Below are positions 34,654-41,526 of a stretch of DNA of 49,971 nucleotides, in pieces. The stretch's first letter is position 1, and the number at the start of each line of letters is the position of its first letter. Both the position numbers and the translations under genes were made by a program. The notes beneath the pieces are model-generated. The model was not told the origin of the DNA and ran no database searches. It worked only from the letters and a program-made list of their open reading frames with translations. The DNA comes from Flammeovirga aprica JL-4 (GTDB taxonomy: Bacteria; Bacteroidota; Bacteroidia; Cytophagales; Flammeovirgaceae): positions 1 through 49,971 of the forward strand of contig NZ_JABANE010000066.1 of NCBI RefSeq assembly GCF_012844305.1, read 5' to 3'.

Positions 34654-35167
34654 AATAGACTCTTTCAAAAAGTATTTCTTTTGTTTTCTCTAATTTCTCC
34701 TTATCCATTTTTGCAGGGTAAGACATAATATTCAACTCTACTTCTTCCTTAATATCCTCATTGTATTGGGGCTGAATAAAAGATCCTTTATTGTAGAAGA
34801 AGCCATTTCTTTTATAAAAGTTCACCCTTCTTTTCTGAATATTAGTCACAGGATGTTCAACTTCAAGAATAATCGTTCTGTCTTTAAACTTTTCAATAAA
34901 GAATTCTAAAAACTTACTGCCAGCACCAGAACCTCTGTTTGAAGATTTCATGGCTAAATATTCTATATAGACAAACTCCTCAAATACCCAGTAGCCTACT
35001 AGGCCACAATTTTTGTCTTTGAACTGAATACCATTGAAATAGTAGTTGTCCAACTCCATATTGCCTAACAGATCCTTTCTAGAACGCCTTTCAGCTGGGG
35101 AAAAAGCTTCTAAATATATTTCCCATAATGTACCAAAGATCTGATCACCATCTATTAATTTTACCAT
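34652..35167 (-). CDS. GNAT-family N-acetyltransferase
   Basis: 171 residues from the ATG at 35167; the open frame extends to 35287, but this would overlap the truA-like gene and is not family-like. GNAT elements: FSPAERRSRKDLL, the beta4 strand FVYIEYLAMKSSNRG, motif A as NRGSGAGSKFLEFF (pyrophosphate loop), IILEVEHP and the RVNFYKRNGFFYN motif B. It is an acetyl-CoA-dependent acetyltransferase of unknown substrate. It is divergent from the truA-like gene (100-bp gap). Confidence 0.85.
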   Translation of the reverse strand: MVKLIDGDQIFGTLWEIYLEAFSPAERRSRKDLLGNMELDNYYFNGIQFKDKNCGLVGYWVFEEFVYIEYLAMKSSNRGSGAGSKFLEFFIEKFKDRTIILEVEHPVTNIQKRRVNFYKRNGFFYNKGSFIQPQYNEDIKEEVELNIMSYPAKMDKEKLEKTKEILFERVY

Positions 35168-35267
35168 ATTGAAATAATTTGTTTTAGGTATAAAAACGAA
35201 AGATTGTAATAATAAGTTAGTGAAGTAATTACTTACAGTTCCTAACTTTTGTGAATTTATTGAACTC

Positions 35268-36065
35268 ATGAAAAAACAAAGACACAATTATTTAATTGAG
35301 ATACAATATATAGGCTATAGGTTTCATGGCTGGATGGTTCAACCGGGTTTGAAGACAGTACAGGGGATGATCAACAAAACCATCAATTTTGTGTTGGGTG
35401 GTGAAATCAAATATAAAACATTGGGTACTTCTCGAACAGATACCTATGTCTCTGCCAATCATTCTGCTTTTGAGCTTTTTGTCTGGGAAGAATTAAATGA
35501 AGAGGAGTTTTTCGAGCTTTTCAATAAAAATTTACCCAATGATATCAGGGCCTTGTCCATTCAGAAAGTAGGTGACGAATTTAATATCATCCAGAGTTCT
35601 AAAAGAAAAGAATACCAATACCTGTTTTCTTTCGGGACAAAAAACCACCCTTTCTGTGCTCCCTTTATGACCAATATCACACATGATCTGGATTTGGAAT
35701 TAATGATGGAAGGAGCAAAACTTTATGTAGGAGAACATTATTTCGGACGTTTTTGCAAACAGCCTAAGGAGGGAGTGTCTTTAGTAAGAAAGATTGATTA
35801 CTGTGAAATAAAAGAAAATGATGTAATGTCAGCCTCTTTCTTTCCTGAGAAAAGTTATATTTTTCATGTGCATGGTAAGGGTTTTATGAGGCATCAGGTT
35901 AGACTTATGATAGGGACGCTTTTTATGTTGGGCAAGGGAGAATTATCTTTAGAAGATATTAAAAATGCATTAAAAGCAAGTGATGATAGAACTCCGTTGG
36001 GGTATGTTGCGCCTGCTTCAGGCCTGAATTTACATGCGATTAGCTACGAAGATGAAGTGAAATAA
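35268..36065 (+). CDS. TruA-like tRNA pseudouridine synthase
   Basis: 265 residues. TruA pattern: IEIQYIGYRFHGWMVQPGLKTVQG, the catalytic Asp58 in TSRTDTYVSANH, FNIIQSSKRKEYQYLFS, and the final MRHQVRLMIGTLFMLGKG. TruA modifies positions 38-40 of tRNA anticodon arms. Here the usual RTD-x-GVHA is RTDTYVSA: the Asp is kept but the GVHA loop is lost. The C-terminal half is otherwise intact. It may be a divergent paralogue with another target. It ends in a clear terminator. Confidence 0.85.
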   Translation: MKKQRHNYLIEIQYIGYRFHGWMVQPGLKTVQGMINKTINFVLGGEIKYKTLGTSRTDTYVSANHSAFELFVWEELNEEEFFELFNKNLPNDIRALSIQKVGDEFNIIQSSKRKEYQYLFSFGTKNHPFCAPFMTNITHDLDLELMMEGAKLYVGEHYFGRFCKQPKEGVSLVRKIDYCEIKENDVMSASFFPEKSYIFHVHGKGFMRHQVRLMIGTLFMLGKGELSLEDIKNALKASDDRTPLGYVAPASGLNLHAISYEDEVK

Positions 36066-36096
36066 AAAAAGTCAACGGTAAAACCATTGACTTTTT
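36066..36096 (+). terminator. Terminator after the truA-like gene
   Basis: Stem AAAAAGTCAACGG (36066-36078) with CCATTGACTTTTT (36084-36096), one C-A mismatch, loop TAAAA, T5 tail. It starts directly after the stop. Confidence 0.85.
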
Positions 36097-36580
36097 AATT
36101 CCTTTAATAACCCAAAAACTATTTCTTATTGCTGTTTTATAATATAAATATATGAAGTTTTTCTATAAATATCCAAAGCAATCGGTTGTTTTAATAATTA
36201 ATTATAAATAGTGAACAGTGTTATAGGTTTGTGTTTTAGTTTTTGATTGACCAGTATTATATTTTGATGTGTTTTGTATAAATAATCTAAAAAACAACTA
36301 TTTAGTTTTATTTTCTAATTTTATTTGACGTTTGTGTGTATTTTTTGAAATATTATTCTGATGTGATTTATTGTGTGACTTTTGATTTAAAAAAATCTAA
36401 TTTTTATTATTCATTTCTCATAATTTCTAAAAAATAGTTTCTATCTAAGATTTCTTAGCATCCTAAGAAGATTGTTGAGGCTTAATCTATATTAAACAAA
36501 AGGTTTTTTTATTGGAGATGTTTTTGTTATTTTCAAAGCACTTATAATCATTACATTTAATTAAGCTAACAGTACTTGCC
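36097..36580. other. Long AT-rich intergenic region
   Basis: Over 480 bp without a gene, very AT-rich, stops in every frame. The one structured part is at 36445-36469: CTAAGATTTCTTAG followed by CATCCTAAGAA, where the middle TTCTTAG can pair with either flank, giving two alternative hairpins. It lies about 110 bp before the gene at 36581. I found no tRNA or known riboswitch. Confidence 0.5.
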
Positions 36581-37492
36581 ATGAAAAAGGCTATTTTGTA
36601 TTTACTAGGTGTCATTCTTCTTTTATTTGTAGGCACCGTCTCTTATTTCTTTTTTGCAGGGGAAATTAAAAACACACTGCAATTTGATGAGGGTAGATTT
36701 ATCAGCATTCAAAAATTTATAAAACAGGGGAAAGTAGAAAGCCTGTCTCAAGCAAAATTACAATTAAATCTAATTGCTGACGATTACAAGCCTGACAGTG
36801 TTTTGCTCTTGAAGACAGAACTTAATGAAACAGCCTATAAGAATGCAAAAGTTTGCCTTCAAAAAAAATGGTTAGGTTCATGCCAAAAATACATTGACCT
36901 AATAGACACTGAATACAAAAAGGATGAAGTTGAAGTTTTGAAGGGGAAATTGTTTGTGGTAGTGAACGAAGAAAATATCACTAAAACTAAAAATTATCTG
37001 AAGGAAAGAAACATTGCTAAAACTAAAACCTACTTTGCTAAAATCGATACCGCTTACAATAAAAGAAAAGTGGAGGCATTAGGAAAAAAAGTGGCTCAAC
37101 TAGACAATGAATTGAAGGTAGAAAAGGCCATTGAGCTTATGAATGATAAAGAGTTTTCTGATGCTAGAGAGGAACTTGCAAAAGTAGATGAAGATTATGA
37201 TCCTAAATCCATAGAAAGTCTTTTAGAAGAAATTAAATTGAAAGAAGACTTGGAAGATCTTTTAGATGATGAGGGTGCAATTGCAGTCTTTGTTGATCAT
37301 GTAAAGAAAGATATGAATGACCCGAATAGCTTTGAACATGTGAGAACATTGATTTCAGAAAAAGGAAAATACCTTAATGTGATTATGAAATACAGAGAGG
37401 TGAATTCTTATGGAGCAAAAGTTTTGACGACTGTTGAAGCGAAACTGAACAGAGATGGATCAGTAAAGAAAATTCTAAACAATAAAGGATAA
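36581..37492 (+). CDS. Membrane-anchored protein with four helical repeats
   Basis: 303 residues. One N-terminal membrane helix (about 5-25); the rest is probably periplasmic. Four copies of a 43-47-residue repeat follow, seen at 54-83, 97-126, 144-173 and 190-219, each with a pattern like A-x3-L-x2-I-D-x2-Y-x4-V-x2-L-x3-L (Tyr at 69, 112, 159 and 206). The C-terminal domain (about 235-298) contains DHVKKDMNDPNSFEHVRTLI and VTTVEAKL-like LTTVEAKLNRDGSVKKIL, a small domain seen at the end of other Bacteroidota proteins. Repeats are TPR-like in look but do not fit the TPR consensus. csaA begins 7 bp after the stop. Confidence 0.78.
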   Translation: MKKAILYLLGVILLLFVGTVSYFFFAGEIKNTLQFDEGRFISIQKFIKQGKVESLSQAKLQLNLIADDYKPDSVLLLKTELNETAYKNAKVCLQKKWLGSCQKYIDLIDTEYKKDEVEVLKGKLFVVVNEENITKTKNYLKERNIAKTKTYFAKIDTAYNKRKVEALGKKVAQLDNELKVEKAIELMNDKEFSDAREELAKVDEDYDPKSIESLLEEIKLKEDLEDLLDDEGAIAVFVDHVKKDMNDPNSFEHVRTLISEKGKYLNVIMKYREVNSYGAKVLTTVEAKLNRDGSVKKILNNKG

Positions 37493-37498
37493 TAACTC

Positions 37499-37828
37499 AT
37501 GACAATCAATTGGGATGACTTCGATAAAGTTGATTTGAGAGTTGGGACGGTATTGAAGGCAGAAGTTTTTAAAGAAGCTAGAAAGCCGGCCTATAAACTC
37601 TATATTGATTTTGGAGAATTGGGAGAGAAAAAGACCTCGGCACAAATTACAGATCAATACACTCCAGAGGGTCTAATAGGAAAACAAGTGATAGCCGTTG
37701 TTAATTTCCCGCCTAAGCAGATTGCCAATTTTATGTCAGAGTGTCTTGTGTTGGGAACGTTGGGCAGTGAGGGTGTAACTTTGCTCACAACGGATCAGAA
37801 AGTGCAGAACGGATTGAAAATAGGATAA
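37499..37828 (+). CDS. csaA: tRNA-binding protein CsaA
   Basis: 109 residues, the size of CsaA, with the OB-fold EMAP-like tRNA-binding domain. Signatures: FDKVDLRVGTVLKAEVF, PAYKLYIDFGELGEKKTSAQI, GKQVIAVVNFPPKQIANFMSE and a final NGLKIG. CsaA is a dimeric tRNA-binding and chaperone-like protein, free of any synthetase. It starts 7 bp after the repeat-protein gene, so it is its operon partner. A bidirectional terminator follows. Confidence 0.92.
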   Translation: MTINWDDFDKVDLRVGTVLKAEVFKEARKPAYKLYIDFGELGEKKTSAQITDQYTPEGLIGKQVIAVVNFPPKQIANFMSECLVLGTLGSEGVTLLTTDQKVQNGLKIG

Positions 37829-37863
37829 AAAAAGGGATGGCCATTAAAAGTCATCCCTTTTTT
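37828..37863. terminator. Bidirectional terminator after csaA
   Basis: Stem AAAAAAGGGATG (37828-37839) with CATCCCTTTTTT (37852-37863). It begins right at the csaA stop and also ends the convergent DUF3467 gene. Confidence 0.87.
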
Positions 37864-37877
37864 AATAGGAATCGAAT

Positions 37878-38198
37878 CTACTGAGGGTCAGTGTTTGTCA
37901 TTCCAAAGTTCATCGGAAACTTAGGAGCTTCTTCAGTTTTACCGATAGGCCCGAATTGAGCCTCATATTTCTTTAAATTATCTTGAAGAGCCATATACAA
38001 GCGTTTTGCGTGTTCAGGAGTTAAGATAATTCTAGATTTTACTTTTGCTTTAGGTACTCCTGGCATCATTCTGATGAAATCCACAACAAATTCGCTGTTG
38101 GAGTGGGCAATCATAGCCAAATTGGCGTAAATGCCTTCAGCAACATCATCCGTTAATTCAATGTTGATTTGATTCTCAGGTTTATTTTCTTGGTCCAT
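37878..38198 (-). CDS. DUF3467 protein
   Basis: 106 residues. The family core is evident: INIELTDDVAEGIYANLAMIAHSNSEFVVDFIRMMPGVPKAKVKSR and TPEHAKRLYMALQDNL (in two adjacent blocks). It is a small soluble cytoplasmic protein, conserved across Bacteroidota and other phyla, whose function is not known to me. It is monocistronic and divergent from the NdpA-like gene. A weak -7 box (CAACTTTG on the minus strand, near 38223-38230) precedes it. Confidence 0.9.
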   Translation of the reverse strand: MDQENKPENQINIELTDDVAEGIYANLAMIAHSNSEFVVDFIRMMPGVPKAKVKSRIILTPEHAKRLYMALQDNLKKYEAQFGPIGKTEEAPKFPMNFGMTNTDPQ

Positions 38199-38584
38199 TT
38201 TATTTTGAATTAATAATACTCAAAGTTGAAAACCAAATTTCAAAAAAATGAGATATAAAACAAAGAAAATAGGGTGGATTGATCTTGTTAGTAAATATTA
38301 AAACTTTCTACTTCCCACAAAAACAGAAAAGTAACTGATTTAAAATTCATAATAAATCGTCATTATTTTACGGACTTTTTAAAAAAGAGCCAAAAATATG
38401 ATTTATATACTTATGTCTTTTTTCTAAAATTTAATATATTTATAACTGCATGATAAAGAGACATTAACTACTTTTTATTATTTCACCTAGAAAGATATTG
38501 AGTTCAATTTGTTAATATTGAAAGTTTTTTGGATTTTCAGTGCGGAGAAGAAAAATCTCCTACCATACCCTTTAATATTTATAA
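38199..38584. other. Divergent intergenic region
   Basis: 386 bp between the DUF3467 and NdpA-like genes. AT-rich, no gene seen. A small hairpin GGAGA/TCTCC (38545-38561) lies 24 bp before the NdpA-like start. No clear operator. Confidence 0.45.
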
Positions 38585-39667
38585 ATGAGCAAGATTAAAT
38601 CATTTGATTTATCCAATGTCAAATTATCCCAACTTGTAATACACAAAGTTGGAAACAAGACGCAGGAAGAACCGATAGAGTTAGCAGAGTTTGAAATTGA
38701 AATTGAAAACTACAGTCCATTATACAAATCAGTGATGGATTACTTCTTGAAATCTTTCAAGCCGGGCCCAATGTATCACTTTGCTGCTCCGGAAGGTCAG
38801 GAATCATTTACAGACAACGAGGTGTTTGTTGCTACTGAAGCTATTTTCTCAAATCCATATGAGCAGTTTATGACACGCTCAAGAGAAATGGCAGAATTGC
38901 TCTTTGAAGCTTCTACTCACCCAAGAATAAAGGGAGGAGAATTATTCATTGCTGTACTGAGAGATTGTGTAGTTGACGGAGACGTTGTGGATGCTATTGG
39001 ACTGTTTAAGGCAGAACATAAAGAGATGTTTTTGACTGTTGGAGATAAAACAGATGTTGGAAACTTTGAACTGGAACAAAGCGAAGGAGTCAGTGTTAAG
39101 AAATTAGATAAAGGATGTCTGATTTTTAAATGTGAAGAGGAAAAAGGCTTCAAAGTGATGCTGAAAGACAGTCCTACAAAATCTGTAGAGGCATTGTATT
39201 GGAAAGAATCTTTTCTGCAGTTGAAACCTAGGGAAGATAATTTCTTTCATACAAAAAATTATTTAGATATGTGTGTGGGTTTTGTTGAAGAAGTGTTCAA
39301 TGAAGATCATGCCGTAGAAAAACCTGCTCAAATTGACCTTTTAAATCGTTCTTTGAAGTATTTTAACGAAAAAGAAGATTTTAATGTAGTCGATTTTGAA
39401 AATAATGTGATTGAAGAGCCTGAAGCAATCGAAGCTTTTCAAGAATATAAGGTCGATTTTCAGGAGAAAAAAGAGATACCAGTTTTCGATGAATTCAAGG
39501 TTTCAAAGGAGGCCGTTCGTAAGTCTAAGAAAGAATTTAAAAGTATTATCAAATTAGATAAGAAGATAAATATCACCATTAGCGGAAATGAGCAAAATGT
39601 GGAGAAAGGGTATGATTCTGAGAGAAATATGAATTATTACATGATATTCTTCAATGAAGAAGAGTGA
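38585..39667 (+). CDS. Nucleoid-associated protein (NdpA/YejK family)
   Basis: 360 residues, near the usual 335-350. Family features: a start with SQLVIHKVGNKTQEEPIEL, then LYKSVMDYFLKSFK, FSNPYEQFMTRSREMAELL, HPRIKGGELFIAVLRDCVVD and VDAIGLFKAEHKEMF, followed by GVSVKKLDKGCLIF, YWKESFLQLKPRED, KKNYLD-like TKNYLDMCV, and the end ISGNEQNVEKGYD then NMNYYMIFFNEEE. NdpA binds DNA and is part of nucleoids in Gammaproteobacteria; the Bacteroidota version is widespread, its exact role less clear. It stands alone. Confidence 0.85.
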   Translation: MSKIKSFDLSNVKLSQLVIHKVGNKTQEEPIELAEFEIEIENYSPLYKSVMDYFLKSFKPGPMYHFAAPEGQESFTDNEVFVATEAIFSNPYEQFMTRSREMAELLFEASTHPRIKGGELFIAVLRDCVVDGDVVDAIGLFKAEHKEMFLTVGDKTDVGNFELEQSEGVSVKKLDKGCLIFKCEEEKGFKVMLKDSPTKSVEALYWKESFLQLKPREDNFFHTKNYLDMCVGFVEEVFNEDHAVEKPAQIDLLNRSLKYFNEKEDFNVVDFENNVIEEPEAIEAFQEYKVDFQEKKEIPVFDEFKVSKEAVRKSKKEFKSIIKLDKKINITISGNEQNVEKGYDSERNMNYYMIFFNEEE

Positions 39668-39830
39668 TGAATATCACTAAGAATAAATTGTATTATAACA
39701 TTTTTTACGCAATTAACATTTGTTTAAACTTGTTATTTAAAACTCTTAGAGAGTTATTGCGTATATCTGTTTTGTACAAAGTAAAACAATATATATATAC
39801 ATCATTACATAAAACTTATTTATTAATACT

Positions 39831-40538
39831 ATGGATGCAGTGAAGATTCTTCTTGTAGAGGATGATAGAATTATAGCCTCTCTTGTGAAAAAATATTTAG
39901 ACATCAGAGGTTATGCTGTAAACCATGCCGAAGACGGAGTGGAAGGCATGAAAGAATACGACAAAGCAGACTATGATTTAATTATCATGGATGTTATGAT
40001 GCCACACAAAGATGGGTATACTTTGGCTGAAGAAATTAGAGCTAAAGATCCATACATTCCGATCTTATTTATGTCTTCTAACAATCTACCGAAAGACAAA
40101 ATTAAAGCGTTCAGAATTGGTGCGGACGACTACGTGACTAAACCAGTAAACGTAGAAGAATTATTGCTTCGTATTGAAGTGATTTTGAAGCGTCAAAAAT
40201 CTGAGCCTAAAGTTGAGGTAGGTAACGAGGATGATCCTCATCAAATCAACATAGGAAATTATATCCTTGATTTCCCTTACCAAAAATTAAGTATTGGTGA
40301 AGACACAAGAAAACTGACAACTCGTGAAGCTGAGTTATTGAGATTCTTGCACCGTCACCGTAATACATTAATCAAACGTGAGTATATCTTACAAGAAGTT
40401 TGGGGTGATGATGATTATTATAAAGGACGTAGTTTGGATGTATTTATGTCTCGCTTGAGAAAATATTTAAAAGATGATCCTACAATCGAGATTTTAAACG
40501 TTCATGGTATCGGATTCAAATTCTTAGTTCAGGACTAG
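39831..40538 (+). CDS. OmpR-family response regulator
   Basis: 235 residues. Receiver domain 1-120 with Asp11/Asp12, phospho-acceptor Asp54 (LIIMDVMMP), Ser82/83 and Lys104 (DYVTKPV). The DNA-binding winged helix (about 140-233) has KLTTREAELLRFLHRHRNTL, KREYILQEVWGDDDYYKGRSLDVFMS and RLRKYLKDDPTIEILNVHGIGFKF. No histidine kinase is adjacent; the nearest, at 46844, has its own receiver. It is thus an orphan in this window. Terminator at 40561. Confidence 0.95.
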   Translation: MDAVKILLVEDDRIIASLVKKYLDIRGYAVNHAEDGVEGMKEYDKADYDLIIMDVMMPHKDGYTLAEEIRAKDPYIPILFMSSNNLPKDKIKAFRIGADDYVTKPVNVEELLLRIEVILKRQKSEPKVEVGNEDDPHQINIGNYILDFPYQKLSIGEDTRKLTTREAELLRFLHRHRNTLIKREYILQEVWGDDDYYKGRSLDVFMSRLRKYLKDDPTIEILNVHGIGFKFLVQD

Positions 40539-40558
40539 TTGAATTAAGTCTTTCTACT

Positions 40559-40593
40559 AAAAAAGCCTAATTGCTTAATGCAGTTAGGCTTTT
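40559..40593 (+). terminator. Terminator after the response regulator
   Basis: Stem AAAAGCCTAA (40561-40570) with TTAGGCTTTT (40584-40593), then a T-rich run. Confidence 0.87.
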
Positions 40594-40659
40594 ATTTTTT
40601 TCAAAAAACCGATTCAGTATATTTGCTGAAAAAACAGTACAGATTAAGACAATATTTTA

Positions 40660-41136
40660 ATGCTGATTGCGGAGTTTCTGATTGATGGAGAACAATACGA
40701 TTTTTTTCTTTTTAAAGAAGAAGATGCACCCATTGCCACCAAGAGGTTTGTAGACCTGGTCAACGCCAATGTTTATGATAACTGGGTTGTGGAATTTATG
40801 GTGGAAGATGGTATGATAAAAATAGGGCCACAGAAAGAATTCGTTCCTTACGCAGAAAGACCAATGACAAGGGTGGACTTTGATGTGAAGCCTCATAAAT
40901 ACGGTTTTCTTTCTTTTGTAGGAGCAGATCCTTATAATGTTTCAGACCGGCTTGTGATTATGTTGGATACAGAAGAAGCTTCACATTATGATAGTGTGTG
41001 CGCTCCAATCGGTATGATTGCAACCAATCATCATGTTAAAATAAATTCAATAGAAAAAGGGCAGATAATTGAAAAAATAACAATTAATGACTACCCTGAA
41101 GAAGAAATATTCGCACGAAAACCTGCTTTTATTTGA
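40660..41136 (+). CDS. Cyclophilin-fold protein with degenerate active site
   Basis: 158 residues. The layout matches cyclophilins: a first strand IAEFLIDGEQYDFFLF, the family's helix and strand in EEDAPIATKRFVDLVNANVYDNW, VVEFMVEDGMIKIG where cyclophilins have FHRVIxxFMIQGG, YGFLSFVGADPYNVSDRLVI where they have the GSQFFI block, and VCAPIGMIA for VFGKV. The catalytic Arg of FHR is replaced by Glu (WVVEF), and the Gln-Gly-Gly is Lys-Ile-Gly, so prolyl isomerase activity is doubtful. There is no signal peptide. nuoK starts 50 bp after its stop, so they may share a transcript. Confidence 0.72.
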   Translation: MLIAEFLIDGEQYDFFLFKEEDAPIATKRFVDLVNANVYDNWVVEFMVEDGMIKIGPQKEFVPYAERPMTRVDFDVKPHKYGFLSFVGADPYNVSDRLVIMLDTEEASHYDSVCAPIGMIATNHHVKINSIEKGQIIEKITINDYPEEEIFARKPAFI

Positions 41137-41186
41137 ATTCTGATAATAATAAGAGCATATTTGCCAATTGAAACAAACAAATAGGT

Positions 41187-41495
41187 ATGATACCGTTTTC
41201 ATATTATATGTTAGGTTCTGCATTTCTTTTTTGTATTGGGTTGGCAATAGCCCTTACAAAGCGAAGTGCAATTGTAGCCTTAATGGGAGTAGAGTTGATG
41301 TTGAATGCGGCTAATATTAATTTAGTGGCTTTTTCACACAGAGACCCAAGCTTTGGAGAAGGAACCGCCTTTTCTATTTTTGTCATTGTCATTGCAGCCG
41401 CAGAAGTGTGTGTTGCCCTTGCATTGATTATCCGACTTTTTCAACACTTTAGATCTGTTGATTTACACAAAGTCAATACTTTAAAAGAAGAATAA
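41187..41495 (+). CDS. nuoK: NADH-quinone oxidoreductase subunit K
   Basis: 102 residues, normal size. Three membrane helices (about 5-24, 30-50, 62-86). The proton-path glutamates are visible: Glu36 in LMGVELMLNAANINLV and Glu73 in VIAAAEVCVALAL. It is a membrane-arm subunit of respiratory complex I. It leads nuoL, nuoM and nuoN; nuoA-J are not upstream, where a response regulator and a cyclophilin-like gene are found instead. Confidence 0.96.
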   Translation: MIPFSYYMLGSAFLFCIGLAIALTKRSAIVALMGVELMLNAANINLVAFSHRDPSFGEGTAFSIFVIVIAAAEVCVALALIIRLFQHFRSVDLHKVNTLKEE

Positions 41496-41526
41496 GAAGT
41501 TAAAAAATTAAACGACAAAGCGCTTT

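Noticed and set aside
35168..35287. N-terminal extension of the GNAT protein
   Set aside because: It overlaps the start of the truA-like gene on the other strand, and GNAT homology starts only after the ATG at 35167.
37866..37885. GAATCGAATCTAC, like a tRNA T-loop
   Set aside because: There is no acceptor stem, D arm or anticodon arm nearby. It lies between a terminator and the DUF3467 stop.
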